Shown piece by piece: positions 30,168 through 39,210 of a stretch of DNA of 49,505 nt (position 1 is its first letter; every line of letters begins with the position of its first letter). Position numbers and translations under genes: made by a program. Under the pieces are notes generated by a model. The model saw nothing but the letters and a program-made list of their open reading frames with translations, ran no database searches and was not told where the DNA came from. The DNA comes from JACQAI01 sp035507915 (GTDB taxonomy: Bacteria; Pseudomonadota; Alphaproteobacteria; Elsterales; Elsteraceae): contig DATJNS010000011.1 of the NCBI GenBank assembly GCA_035507915.1, forward strand, positions 1 to 49,505. The letters are read 5' to 3'.

Positions 30168-31520
30168 ATGCGGGAAGGCAGTCTCGACGCGCCCGTGCGC
30201 CATCCTATCGCCTGGCAGGATCCGGACTTCACCGATCCGGAGAAGCTCGACGCCGAGCTGCGGCGGGTATTCGACATCTGCCACGGCTGCCGGCGCTGCT
30301 TCAATCTGTGCGACAGTTTTCCGCGCCTGTTCGATCTGATCGACGAAGGCCCGACGGGCGAGCTCGACGCGATCAAGTCCGAGCAGTTCAAGCCGGTCGT
30401 CGACGCCTGCACGCTGTGCGACATGTGCTTCATGACGAAGTGCCCCTACGTGCCGCCGCATGCCTTCAACCTCGATTTCCCACACCTGATGCTGCGCTAT
30501 CGCGTCGCCGAGCTGCAGCGCGGCGAGGTCGGCACGATGACGCGCCAGCTCACCGAGACCGACCGCAACGGCAAGCTCGCGGGCGTCGCGCCCGCGCTGG
30601 CCAACTGGGCGATCAAGACCGGGAACACGGTGACGCGTCCCTTGATGGAGAAGGTCGCCGGCGTCGATCGCGCGGCGGCATTGCCCAAATTCCACGGCAA
30701 GACGTTCGTCATGCGCGCGGCCGACGAGCCGCCGGCGACCGATCGCGGCGCGCCGGGCGCCGGCCGCAAGGCCGTGCTCTATGCGACCTGCTTCGTCAAC
30801 TACAACAATCCCGGCATCGGCATGGCGGCGCGCGGCGTGCTGGCGAAGAACGGCGTCGAGACCGTCGCCGTCTACCCCGGCTGCTGCGGCATGCCGAAGC
30901 TGGAGCACGGCGACCTCGCGCGCGTGACGGCGAGCGCGCGGCGCATCGCGCGCGATCTCGGCGCCTGGATCGACAAGGGCTACGACGTGATCGCGCTGGT
31001 GCCGTCGTGCGCCCTGATGATGAAATTCGAGTGGCCGCTGCTGTTGCCCGACGACCCGGCGATCAAGCGGCTCTCCCGAGCGACCTTCGATGTCGCCGAG
31101 TACGTCGTCGACATCGCCAAGCGCAACGGTCTGGCGCCGGGCCTGCAGGCTTTGCCCGGCGGCGTGTCGCTGCATCTCGCGTGTCACGCGCGCGCGCAGA
31201 ACATGGGCCAGAAGGCCGCCGAGATGCTCCGTCTGATCCCGGGCGCCGACGTCTCGGTCATCGAGCGCTGCTCGGGGCACGGCGGCTCGTGGGGTGTCAT
31301 GAAGGGGAACTTCGAGGTCGCCCTCAAGGTCGGCAAGCCGGTCGCGCGCGCCGCCGCCAAGGAAGCCAAGATGTTCGTCGCCTCGGAATGCCCGCTCGCC
31401 GGCGAGCACATCGTCCAAGGCATGCGCAAACTCGACGGCGAGGCCGCCGTTACCGTGGATGAGTCGGTCCACCCGATCGAGCTGTTCGCCAAGGCCTACG
31501 GCATCGAGGTCGCGCCATGA
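30168..31520 (+). CDS. GlpC/HdrD-type iron-sulfur protein with two CCG domains
   Basis: A 450-residue soluble protein. The N-terminal part binds two [4Fe-4S] clusters: CHGCRRCFNLC (C38, C41, C44, C48) and CTLCDMCFMTKC (C81, C84, C87, C92). Two CCG-type domains follow: CFVNYNN with PGCCGMPKLEHG, and LACHARAQ with CSGHGGSWG. Heterodisulfide-reductase D and GlpC subunits are built this way and pass electrons between redox partners. No flavin subunit is nearby. The position behind a rubrerythrin that lacks rubredoxin suggests it may feed that enzyme electrons; this is inference. Its stop overlaps the DUF3501 start (ATGA). Confidence 0.82.
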   Translation: MREGSLDAPVRHPIAWQDPDFTDPEKLDAELRRVFDICHGCRRCFNLCDSFPRLFDLIDEGPTGELDAIKSEQFKPVVDACTLCDMCFMTKCPYVPPHAFNLDFPHLMLRYRVAELQRGEVGTMTRQLTETDRNGKLAGVAPALANWAIKTGNTVTRPLMEKVAGVDRAAALPKFHGKTFVMRAADEPPATDRGAPGAGRKAVLYATCFVNYNNPGIGMAARGVLAKNGVETVAVYPGCCGMPKLEHGDLARVTASARRIARDLGAWIDKGYDVIALVPSCALMMKFEWPLLLPDDPAIKRLSRATFDVAEYVVDIAKRNGLAPGLQALPGGVSLHLACHARAQNMGQKAAEMLRLIPGADVSVIERCSGHGGSWGVMKGNFEVALKVGKPVARAAAKEAKMFVASECPLAGEHIVQGMRKLDGEAAVTVDESVHPIELFAKAYGIEVAP

Positions 31521-32101
31521 AACGCCGCATCGAACCCGGCGACGTCCTGCCCGACGCCGAGTACGTCAAGGTCCGCGCCGCCAAGCGCCGCGAGCTGTCC
31601 GAAGTCAAGCGGCGCCGGCGCGTCGACGTCGGCCCGTTCGCGATGTTCGCGTTCGAGAGCTGGGACACCATGTGGTTCCAGGTCCAGGAGATGCTTCACG
31701 TCGAGAAGGGCGGCGCCGCGCAGGTGCCCGACGAGCTGGCGGCCTACAATCCGCTGATCCCGCAGGGGAGCGAGCTGGTCGCTACCGTGATGTTTCAGAT
31801 CGACGACGAGGTCCAGCGCAAGACCGCGCTCGCCAGGCTCGGCGGCGTCGAGAAGACGGCGTTCCTGGCCGTCGGCGGCGCACGCATCGCCGGCGTGCCG
31901 GAAGCCGACATGGATCGCACCACCGCCGAGGGCAAGGCGTCATCGGTGCAGTTCATCCACTTTCCGTTCACCGCGACGCAGATCGCGGCGTTCCGCGCCG
32001 CCGGCGCCCAGGTCGTCGTCGGCTTCGATCACCCCAACTACGGCCACATGGCCGTGATGCCCGAGCCGGTGCGTGCCGCGCTCGCCGGCGATTTCGAGTA
32101 G
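31517..32101 (+). CDS. DUF3501 family protein
   Basis: A 194-residue protein recognised as the DUF3501 type that typically follows the rubrerythrin and HdrD-like genes. Conserved-looking stretches are GPFAMFAFESWDTMWFQVQEMLHVEKG, NPLIPQGSELVATVMFQIDDE, SSVQFIHFPFT and VVVGFDHPNYGHMA. It has no cysteine and no signal peptide, so it is probably cytoplasmic and not itself an Fe-S carrier. The ATGA overlap implies matched expression with the Fe-S protein. Molecular function is unknown. Confidence 0.78.
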   Translation: MKRRIEPGDVLPDAEYVKVRAAKRRELSEVKRRRRVDVGPFAMFAFESWDTMWFQVQEMLHVEKGGAAQVPDELAAYNPLIPQGSELVATVMFQIDDEVQRKTALARLGGVEKTAFLAVGGARIAGVPEADMDRTTAEGKASSVQFIHFPFTATQIAAFRAAGAQVVVGFDHPNYGHMAVMPEPVRAALAGDFE

Positions 32102-32105
32102 TCCA

Positions 32106-32124
32106 GTCCGGCGCGCCGCCGGAC
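32106..32124. terminator. Perfect hairpin between convergent DUF3501 and SH3 genes
   Basis: GTCCGGCG-CGC-CGCCGGAC, eight base pairs, fills most of the 31-base gap between two converging stop codons. No T-tract on either strand; a bidirectional terminator role is inferred from placement. Confidence 0.5.
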
Positions 32125-32132
32125 CCGCGCGG

Positions 32133-32633
32133 TCAGTCGAAGTTTTCGGTCGGCAGCACGCCCCACAGCTCGTCGCGTTTCAGCCAGCCCTTCTGGCCGG
32201 CAACCTCGAGCCGGCACCAGGCGTCGCGGCACTCGAGCAGGCTGCCGATCACGCCGGGCTCGAGCCGCGCCACGGCCGGCGCGTTCGGATCGTGGCCCTC
32301 GCGCAAGGTGCGGATGTCGCCGACCACCACCGCGGTGCGGCGACCGGTCAGCATGCTCTGGTGCACCCAGCCTTCGGTGCCATCCGGCGTGCGGATCTTG
32401 CGCCAGGTGTCGACCTCGGCGAGCACCTCGACCGGCAGGGTCTTGCGCTGGAACACCCAGTCGACCGGATAGCGCACGCCCGGACCGGTGCGCAAATTGA
32501 CGTCGTCGGAGCGCAGCGACACGAAGCGCGGCACCGGCAGGCCTGATTCGGTGGCCCGCGCGGGGCTCGCCGCGGCGATCAGCAGGGCGACGAGGGCCAA
32601 CGTCGTCACACGACCCATGGTCAGCGCAAACAC
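32133..32633 (-). CDS. Exported SH3-domain protein
   Basis: A 166-residue protein with a clear signal peptide (LALVALLIAAASPARA, cleavage after ARA). Two bacterial SH3 repeats follow: VNLRTGPGVRYPVDWVFQRKTLPVEVLAE-type near residues 45-105, and a second near 108-160 that includes GWLKRDELWGVLP. Such proteins bind peptidoglycan or act in the periplasm. The GTG at 32633 follows TAGTAT by six bases and may be leaderless; an in-frame ATG at 32618 would shorten the signal peptide by five residues. It diverges from the dehydrogenase gene. Confidence 0.8.
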   Translation of the reverse strand: MFALTMGRVTTLALVALLIAAASPARATESGLPVPRFVSLRSDDVNLRTGPGVRYPVDWVFQRKTLPVEVLAEVDTWRKIRTPDGTEGWVHQSMLTGRRTAVVVGDIRTLREGHDPNAPAVARLEPGVIGSLLECRDAWCRLEVAGQKGWLKRDELWGVLPTENFD

Positions 32634-32635
32634 CC

Positions 32636-32650
32636 AGCCATACTATGGCT
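32636..32650. repeat. Palindrome AGCCATACTATGGCT, second copy
   Basis: A perfect 7-1-7 palindrome just outside the SH3-protein start and upstream of the divergent dehydrogenase. Its core CCATACTATGG is identical to the site before miaB (7626-7636). It overlaps -10-like sequences on the minus strand (TAGTAT), and TATAAT follows on the plus strand at 32653-32658. Confidence 0.4.
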
Positions 32651-32740
32651 AGTATAATCCGATTTGGTGCACCGCACGACACCTACCTTGCGCAGACCCC
32701 GCGGTCGGTCACAATGACGCAAGCTTGAGGAGCGGAGCTG

Positions 32741-33727
32741 ATGGCGCGTATGCGGCCGCTCGTCGTGGTCACCCGGAAACTGCCCGAGGTGATCGAGACG
32801 CGGATGATGGAATTGTTCGACGCGCGGCTCAACGACACCGACGCGCCGATGACGCGCGCCGAGCTCGCCGCGGCGCTGGCGACCGCCGACATCCTGGTGC
32901 CGACCGTGACCGACCGCATCGACGCCGAGCTGATCGCCGGCGCCGGCGAGCGCCTCAAGCTGATCGCGTCGTTCGGCACCGGCATCGACCATATCGACGT
33001 CGCCGCGGCGCGGGCCAAGGGCCTCACGGTCACCAATACGCCGGGCGTGCTGACCGAGGACACCGCCGACATGGCGATGGCCCTCATCCTCGCCGCCGCG
33101 CGTCGGCTGGGCGAGGGCGAGCGGCTGGTGCGCACCGGCAAGTGGCAGGGCTGGGCACCGGTGTCGATGCTCGGCAAGCGCATCAACGGCAAGCGTCTCG
33201 GCATCGTCGGCATGGGCCGGATCGGCAGCGCGCTGGCGCGCCGCGCGCGCGGCTTCGGCCTGTCGATCCATTATCACAACCGCCGGCGCGCGCATCCCGA
33301 GCTCGAGGCCGAGCTCGAGGCGACCTACTGGGCGAGCCTCGACCAGATGCTCGCGCGCATGGACATCGTCTCGATCAACTGCCCGCACACGCCGGCGACC
33401 TACCACCTGCTGTCGGCGCGCCGGCTGCGGCTCATCCAGCCGCACGCCGTGCTGGTCAACACCTCGCGCGGCGAGGTGATCGACGAGACGGTGCTGATCG
33501 AGCTGCTGGCGGGCGGCAAGCTGGCGGCCGCGGGCCTCGACGTGTACGAGCACGAGCCCGCGGTGCCCGACAAGCTGCTGGCGCTCGACAACGTCGTCGT
33601 GCTGCCGCACATGGGCTCGGCGACCATCGAGGGCCGGATCGCCATGGGCGAGAAGGTGATCATCAACATCAAGACCTTCGCCGACGGCCACCGGCCGCCC
33701 GACCGCGTGCTCGAGGCCCTCCCGTGA
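32741..33727 (+). CDS. D-2-hydroxyacid dehydrogenase (glyoxylate/hydroxypyruvate reductase type)
   Basis: A 328-residue NAD(P)-dependent dehydrogenase. The Rossmann loop is GIVGMGRIGSALARRARGF (about residues 154-172). The catalytic residues lie in NTSRGEVID (Arg), DVYEHEP (Glu) and LPHMGSAT (His). The sequence is most like glyoxylate reductase GyaR, although substrate choice cannot be fixed. A GAGGAGCGGAG ribosome-binding sequence precedes the ATG. A DUF3303-like gene follows 16 bases later. Confidence 0.88.
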   Translation: MARMRPLVVVTRKLPEVIETRMMELFDARLNDTDAPMTRAELAAALATADILVPTVTDRIDAELIAGAGERLKLIASFGTGIDHIDVAAARAKGLTVTNTPGVLTEDTADMAMALILAAARRLGEGERLVRTGKWQGWAPVSMLGKRINGKRLGIVGMGRIGSALARRARGFGLSIHYHNRRRAHPELEAELEATYWASLDQMLARMDIVSINCPHTPATYHLLSARRLRLIQPHAVLVNTSRGEVIDETVLIELLAGGKLAAAGLDVYEHEPAVPDKLLALDNVVVLPHMGSATIEGRIAMGEKVIINIKTFADGHRPPDRVLEALP

Positions 33728-33743
33728 TCGGCAGGAGACCGCG

Positions 33744-34016
33744 ATGCTCTTCATGGTGATCGAGACGTTCCGCGACCAGAACGCCAAGGCGATCTACGCG
33801 CGCTTCGCCCAAAAGGGCCGCATGGCGCCCGAGGGCCTCCGCTTCGTCGACAGCTGGGTTGCCGCCGACCTCAGCCGCTGCTTCCAGCTCATGGAATGCG
33901 CGGACGTCACCCTGCTGCAGCGCTGGGCCGCCGAATGGACCGATCTGGCGGCGCTCGAGATCGTCCCCGTCGTCGCGGGCAAGGACACCGCCGCGGCGCT
34001 CGCGCGCCCGTCCTAG
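33744..34016 (+). CDS. DUF3303-like small protein
   Basis: A 90-residue protein reading MLFMVIETFRDQNAKAIYARF at the start and VDSWVAADLSRCFQLMECADVTLLQRWAAEW in the middle. This matches small ferredoxin-like-fold DUF3303 proteins of unknown function. AGGAGACCGCG precedes the ATG. It lies between a hydroxyacid dehydrogenase and a ComB-like gene on the same strand, so it is probably part of that operon. Confidence 0.7.
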   Translation: MLFMVIETFRDQNAKAIYARFAQKGRMAPEGLRFVDSWVAADLSRCFQLMECADVTLLQRWAAEWTDLAALEIVPVVAGKDTAAALARPS

Positions 34017-34033
34017 CAGGGGCGCGGCCGGGC

Positions 34034-34726
34034 GTGGAGGTTCGGCTCGCCAGCCTGGTCGATGGCGCGGCGTCGGCGGTCGGCACCGTCGTGATCATCG
34101 ACGTATTCCGCGCCTTCACGGCGGCGGCGCTCGCCTTCGCGCGCGGCGCCCGGCGCATCGTGATGGTCGACGATCTCGACCGGGCGCTGGCGCTGCGCGC
34201 CGCCGGCGTCGGCGACTACTGCATCGGCGAGCGGCACGGCGCCAAGCCGGCCGGCTTCGATTTCGGCAACTCGCCGGCCGAGCTGGCGGCCGCCGCGCTC
34301 GACGGCAAGACGCTGATCCAGACAACCAGCAACGGCACGGCCGGAATCAACGCGGCGCGCGGCGCGGAGCGGATCTTCGCCGGCGCCTTCGTGACCGCGG
34401 AGGCGACCGTGCAGGCGATCCTGCGCGCCGCACCGCCGGTCGTCACCCTGGTCGCGATGGGCAGCGTCAACCGCGGCCGCGCCGACGAGGACGAGCTGTG
34501 CGCGCTCTATCTGCGCAGCCGCCTCCAAGGGCGAGCGCCCGACCGCACGGCGCTGGCCCAGCTGGCCGCGAGCCTGGTGCCGCCGATCAATTCGGCGCTG
34601 GCCGCGAGCGGCGATTACGATCCGCGCGACCGCAGCCTGGCGCTGCAGATCGATCTGGTGCCGTTCGCCATCGCGGTGCGCCGCGAGGCCGATCTGCTGA
34701 TCGCCGAGCCGCACGCGGACGCCTGA
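34034..34726 (+). CDS. ComB-like phosphatase (2-phosphosulfolactate phosphatase family)
   Basis: A 230-residue protein of the ComB fold: VIIDVFRAFTAAALAFARGARRI, CIGERHGAKPAGFDFGNSPAEL and LIQTTSNGTAGINAA are the recognisable family blocks. The archaeal enzyme removes phosphate from 2-phosphosulfolactate in coenzyme M synthesis. Alphaproteobacteria do not usually make coenzyme M by this route and no other com genes are in view, so the substrate here is open. The GTG start is chosen because the frame upstream lies inside the DUF3303-like gene. It converges on dsrE with a five-base gap. Confidence 0.75.
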   Translation: MEVRLASLVDGAASAVGTVVIIDVFRAFTAAALAFARGARRIVMVDDLDRALALRAAGVGDYCIGERHGAKPAGFDFGNSPAELAAAALDGKTLIQTTSNGTAGINAARGAERIFAGAFVTAEATVQAILRAAPPVVTLVAMGSVNRGRADEDELCALYLRSRLQGRAPDRTALAQLAASLVPPINSALAASGDYDPRDRSLALQIDLVPFAIAVRREADLLIAEPHADA

Positions 34727-34731
34727 GCGCG

Positions 34732-35145
34732 TCAGACGAAGACGATCGCGCCGCCGCCGGCCCGGTTGAGAAAGGTGACCACGCCGGCGATCTCGTGCTT
34801 GAGGTCGCCGCGCAGCCGGGTCATCTCGATCGCCTCGGCGCGCAGCGCCATCTCGCAGACGATCACCGGCACGTCGAGCTCGAGGCACGCTGCGAGCAGC
34901 TCCTCGAACCCGGCGACGCCGCGCGCGCGCCAGGCGGCGTCACGCGCCGCCGCGCCGTCGGGCGCCGCCGCCAGCGCGTGCCAACCCGGTGCGTCGGCGC
35001 GTCCCGTCATCGCGTGCACCGCGCGTCCGGTGAAGAACAAGGTCACCCGTCGATTGCTCGCCGCGGCGGCGCTCGCCATCACGAGCGCGTAGTGCACGCG
35101 ATCGAACTCACCCGTGTGGATGGCGATCGCCAGCGTTTCGGTCAC
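34732..35145 (-). CDS. DsrE-like family protein
   Basis: A 137-residue protein with the DsrE/F-like Rossmann-type pattern: LAIAIHTGEFDRVHYALVMASAAAA, then VTLFFTGRAV, and ELDVPVIVCEMALRAEAI with a Cys in the position where sulfur-relay members carry persulfide. A second Cys lies ten residues before. The GTG start overlaps the moeB stop (GTGA). Its place after moeB and cysK points to a sulfur-handling role, inferred from context. Confidence 0.75.
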   Translation of the reverse strand: MTETLAIAIHTGEFDRVHYALVMASAAAASNRRVTLFFTGRAVHAMTGRADAPGWHALAAAPDGAAARDAAWRARGVAGFEELLAACLELDVPVIVCEMALRAEAIEMTRLRGDLKHEIAGVVTFLNRAGGGAIVFV

Positions 35146-35939
35146 GCGGCGCGGTCCGCCAGACTGGTGATCGACGGCCGGCTGCCGCACAAGGCGCAGT
35201 CGGCGCGACGACGGAACCTGAGCTTGCGGAAGGTGACCGACAGCGCATCGTAGAGCAGGAGCTCGCCCGCCAGGCTCTGGCCGATGCCGAGCAGCTCCTT
35301 GATCACCTCGGTCGCTTGCAACGCGCCCATCGTGCCGGCCAGCGCGCCCAGCACGCCGGCGCTCGAGCAGGTCGCCGTCGCCTCGCCGGGCGGCGCCGCC
35401 GGGAACAGGCAGCGATAGCACGGGTGCCCTTCACCCGGCTCGTGGGCCTTGAACGTCGTGAGCTGGCCGTCGAACTGCAGGATCGCCGCCGACACCAGCG
35501 GCTTCTTGGCGAAGAAACAGGCGTCGTTCACCAGGTAGCGCGTGGCGAAATTGTCGCTGCCGTCGGCGACGATGTCGTAGCCGGCGATCAGGCGGGCGGC
35601 GTTGTCGGCGGTCAGCCGCGTGGCGTGGCGCTCGATCGTGACGTCGGAGTTGAGCGCCGCGAGCGCGGTCGCCGCGCTGTCGACCTTGGGCTGGCCGACG
35701 CGCGCGGTCGTATGCGCGATCTGGCGCTGCAGGTTCGACAGGTCGACGGTGTCGTCGTCGATCACGCCCAGGGTGCCGACCCCTGCGGCCGCGAGGTAGA
35801 TCAGCGCCGGCGAGCCGAGCCCGCCGGCGCCGACCACCAGCACGCGCGAGGCGAGCAGCCGCGCCTGCCCGATCCCGCCGACCTCCTTGAGGATGATGTG
35901 GCGGGCGTAGCGGCGGACCTGATCGTCGCGGAACTCCAA
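35142..35939 (-). CDS. moeB: MoeB/ThiF-type adenylyltransferase (E1-like)
   Basis: A 265-residue enzyme that adenylates the C-terminal Gly of a ubiquitin-like sulfur carrier such as MoaD or ThiS. The nucleotide loop is VVGAGGLGSPALIYLAAAGVG (about residues 35-55). It also has DGSDNFATRYLVND, zinc cysteines C174/C177 (CYRC) with a second pair in CALCG, and the candidate active Cys191 in ATCSSAGVLG. There is no C-terminal rhodanese domain. The TTG start has AGGAG five bases upstream. No moaD or thiS gene is in view, so the carrier partner is unknown. Confidence 0.85.
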   Translation of the reverse strand: MEFRDDQVRRYARHIILKEVGGIGQARLLASRVLVVGAGGLGSPALIYLAAAGVGTLGVIDDDTVDLSNLQRQIAHTTARVGQPKVDSAATALAALNSDVTIERHATRLTADNAARLIAGYDIVADGSDNFATRYLVNDACFFAKKPLVSAAILQFDGQLTTFKAHEPGEGHPCYRCLFPAAPPGEATATCSSAGVLGALAGTMGALQATEVIKELLGIGQSLAGELLLYDALSVTFRKLRFRRRADCALCGSRPSITSLADRAA

Positions 35940-35970
35940 AGGCGCTCCTGGATGTGCGGGCGCCTGCGCC

Positions 35971-36963
<993 letters not shown>

Positions 36964-36975
36964 GCGATTACCCCC

Positions 36976-37013
36976 GTTGATGATGTGAATTGATCGATAT
37001 CACTTGGTTGATG
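36976..37013. promoter_or_regulatory. Candidate operator between rrf2 and cysK
   Basis: Two copies of GTTGATG (36976-36982 and 37007-37013) lie 31 bases apart, about three helical turns. They flank the partial palindrome TGATCGATATCA (36991-37002), whose outer TGAT/ATCA arms match. The region is far more AT-rich than its surroundings. Binding by the neighbouring Rrf2 protein is inferred. Confidence 0.4.
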
Positions 37014-37038
37014 CGTATAACCCTCCGTGCCAGGGCCG

Positions 37039-37488
37039 TCAAATCGTGAAGTCGAGCGCCTTGGCGGCATCGCTCGGGATGCCGGCATCGCGCGCGTTGC
37101 GGCATAGATCCTCGACCGTCAGCCCGTCGAGCCGCGCCAGCACCTCGTCGTTGAGCACCATCCAGAGCGGCCGCACGACCTTCTGGCCGAGCTCCGAGCC
37201 GCAGGCATCGGCGATGTCCTCGGAGTTGTCGCCGGCGATCAGGCGCACGATCTCGCCGACCGTGATGCGCCGGCGCTCGCGGCCGAGACGATAGCCGCCG
37301 CGCGGCCCGCGCACGCCCGCGAGAATGCCGGCGCGCGTCAGCTGCTGCAGCAAGGGCTCGAGGCTGCGCCGCGCGATGCCTTGGCGCTGGGTGATGTCGG
37401 ACGACTGCACGGGCACGCCGCTCGAGTGGTAGGCGATGTCGAGCACCGCCTCGATCGCGAGCAAGGTTTTTTTCGGCAGCCCGAGCAT
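37039..37488 (-). CDS. Rrf2-family transcriptional regulator
   Basis: A 149-residue winged-helix regulator. It shows TLLAIEAVLDIAYHSSGVPVQSSDITQRQGIARRSLEPLLQQLTRAGIL (helix-turn-helix) and RGPRGGYRLGRERRRITVGEIVRLIAG (wing). It holds only two cysteines, not the three clustered ones that bind Fe-S in IscR, so it is more like CymR, which senses cysteine status through CysK. Position directly before cysK supports that reading. The ATG at 37488 shares one base with the dut stop; a GTG one codon earlier would give a GTGA overlap. Confidence 0.83.
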   Translation of the reverse strand: MLGLPKKTLLAIEAVLDIAYHSSGVPVQSSDITQRQGIARRSLEPLLQQLTRAGILAGVRGPRGGYRLGRERRRITVGEIVRLIAGDNSEDIADACGSELGQKVVRPLWMVLNDEVLARLDGLTVEDLCRNARDAGIPSDAAKALDFTI

Positions 37489-37958
37489 CACGCGGAACGA
37501 CTCGTGGAGTCGTGACCCGTCGAGCCGAAGCCGCCGGCGGCGCGCGCGCTCACCGGCAGGCTCTGAGCTTCCTGCCAATCGACGCGCGCCACCGGCGCGA
37601 CGACGAGCTGCGCCACGCGCAGGCCGTGGCGGACCGCGAACGGCGCGTCGCCGTGATTGATCAGCAGAACCTTCACCTCGCCGCGATAATCGGCGTCGAT
37701 CGTGCCGGGCGCGTTGAGCACGGTCACGCCGTGGCGTGCGGCGAGCCCCGAGCGCGGCCGCACCTGGGCCTCGAAGCCGTCGGGCAGCGCGATCGCGATG
37801 CCGGTCGGCACGAGCGCGCGCGCGCCCGGATCGAGGATGATCTCCGCGCTCAACGCCGCGCGCAGGTCGAGGCCGGCGGCCCCCGCGCTCTGATAGGCGG
37901 GCAGGTCGAGGTCGGCGCCATGGGCCAGGCGCTGGATGGCGACACCGAGCCGGGTCAT
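37488..37958 (-). CDS. dut: Deoxyuridine 5'-triphosphate nucleotidohydrolase
   Basis: A 156-residue trimeric dUTPase that converts dUTP to dUMP. The five motifs are visible: AGLDLRA, PRSGLAARHGV, NAPGTIDADYRGEVKVLLIN, and the C-terminal GGFGSTG arm that closes over the substrate. The ATG overlaps the coaBC stop (ATGA), the usual coaBC-dut pairing. A large dCTP deaminase encoded near the window's end would supply its substrate dUTP. Confidence 0.95.
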   Translation of the reverse strand: MTRLGVAIQRLAHGADLDLPAYQSAGAAGLDLRAALSAEIILDPGARALVPTGIAIALPDGFEAQVRPRSGLAARHGVTVLNAPGTIDADYRGEVKVLLINHGDAPFAVRHGLRVAQLVVAPVARVDWQEAQSLPVSARAAGGFGSTGHDSTSRSA

Positions 37959-39163
37959 GGCCGGCCGGATCGGCCGAGATGCGCGCCGACACGCTCGGCG
38001 AGCCGCATCGCGACCTCGAGCTTGCTCATCGTGGGCCAGTCCTCGACGCCGTCCGCGCGCACCAGATGGATCGTGTTGCTGTCTCCGCCGAAGGTGCCGC
38101 GCGCGGGTGAAACGTCGTTGGCAAGCACCCAATCGCAGCCCTTCTTGGCGAGCTTGGCGCGCGCGTTGTCGACCACGTTCTCGGTCTCGGCCGCGAAGCC
38201 GACGACCAGCCGGGGCCGCTTCGCGCCGGCGTGGCTGATCGTGCTCAGGATGTCCGGGTTCTCGGTCAGCGCCAGGCTCGGCGGACCGCCATCGCCTTTC
38301 TTCAGCTTGTTGTTGGCCGGCATGGCGACGCGCCAGTCGGCGACCGCGGCGGCGAACACCGCGACGTCGACCGGCAGCAGGCGCTCGACCGCCGCCAGCA
38401 TCTCGTGCGCGGTCTCGATGTGCACGAGCTCGACGCCGGCCGGATCGGGCTCGTGCGTCGGTCCCGAGACCAAGGTGGTGCGCGCGCCGGCGCGCGCCAG
38501 CGCCGCCGCGATCGCGTGACCCTGCTTGCCCGACGAGCGGTTGCCGATGAAGCGCACCGGGTCGATCGGCTCGTAGGTCGGGCCGCTGGTGACCAGCGCG
38601 CTCGTGCCGGCGAGCGGCCGCGGCGTCAACATGTACTCGATCGCGGCGATGATCTCGTGCGGCTCGGCCATGCGGCCCGAGCCGACCTCGCCGCACGCGA
38701 GATCGCCGCTGCCCGGCCCGACCGTGACGATGCCGCGCTGGCGCAGCAGCGCGACGTTGGCCTGCGTCGCCGCGTGGTTCCACATCATCACGTTCATGGT
38801 CGGCGCGAGCAGCACCGGCTTGTCGGTCGCGAGCAGCACGGTGGCGGCGAGATCGTCGGCCATCCCCGCTGCCATGCGCGCCATCAGGTCGGCGGTCGCC
38901 GGCGCCACGACGAGGAGGTCGGATTCGCGCGACAGGCGGATATGGCCCATCTCGCTCTCGTCGGTCAGCGAGAAGAGATCCTGGTAGACCTTGTGCTCGC
39001 TGAGCGCCGCCACGCTCAACGGCGTGACGAAGTGCGTCGCGCCGTCGGTCATCACGCAGCGCACGCCGACGCCGCGCTCGCGCAGGCGGCGGATCAGCTC
39101 GAGGCTCTTATAGGCGGCGATCCCCGCGCCGATGATCAGCAGGATGTGGCGGCCTTCGAGCAT
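37955..39163 (-). CDS. coaBC: Phosphopantothenoylcysteine decarboxylase/synthetase CoaBC
   Basis: A bifunctional coenzyme A enzyme of 402 residues. The CoaC half (flavin decarboxylase) has NVMMWNHAATQANV and GSGDLACGEVGSGRM. The CoaB half (CTP-dependent ligase joining cysteine) has ALVTSGPTYEPIDPVRFIGNRSSGKQG and PANNKLKK. I start at the ATG that gives MLEGRHILLIIGAGIAAYK, the family norm; a GTG at 39178 would add five residues. As a cysteine consumer it fits the rrf2-cysK operon that follows. Confidence 0.94.
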   Translation of the reverse strand: MLEGRHILLIIGAGIAAYKSLELIRRLRERGVGVRCVMTDGATHFVTPLSVAALSEHKVYQDLFSLTDESEMGHIRLSRESDLLVVAPATADLMARMAAGMADDLAATVLLATDKPVLLAPTMNVMMWNHAATQANVALLRQRGIVTVGPGSGDLACGEVGSGRMAEPHEIIAAIEYMLTPRPLAGTSALVTSGPTYEPIDPVRFIGNRSSGKQGHAIAAALARAGARTTLVSGPTHEPDPAGVELVHIETAHEMLAAVERLLPVDVAVFAAAVADWRVAMPANNKLKKGDGGPPSLALTENPDILSTISHAGAKRPRLVVGFAAETENVVDNARAKLAKKGCDWVLANDVSPARGTFGGDSNTIHLVRADGVEDWPTMSKLEVAMRLAERVGAHLGRSGRP

Positions 39164-39210
39164 CGTCCGGCAATTCACCTTGCGTCGACGTAAAATAGAG
39201 TAGTGCGAGA

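Noticed and set aside
36964..37038. A tRNA or small RNA gene in the AT-rich cysK gap
   Set aside because: No cloverleaf, no T-loop consensus and no terminator; direct repeats fit an operator better.
37039..37488. Rrf2 protein as IscR
   Set aside because: Only two cysteines, lacking the three clustered ones that hold the 2Fe-2S cluster, and no isc/suf genes nearby.
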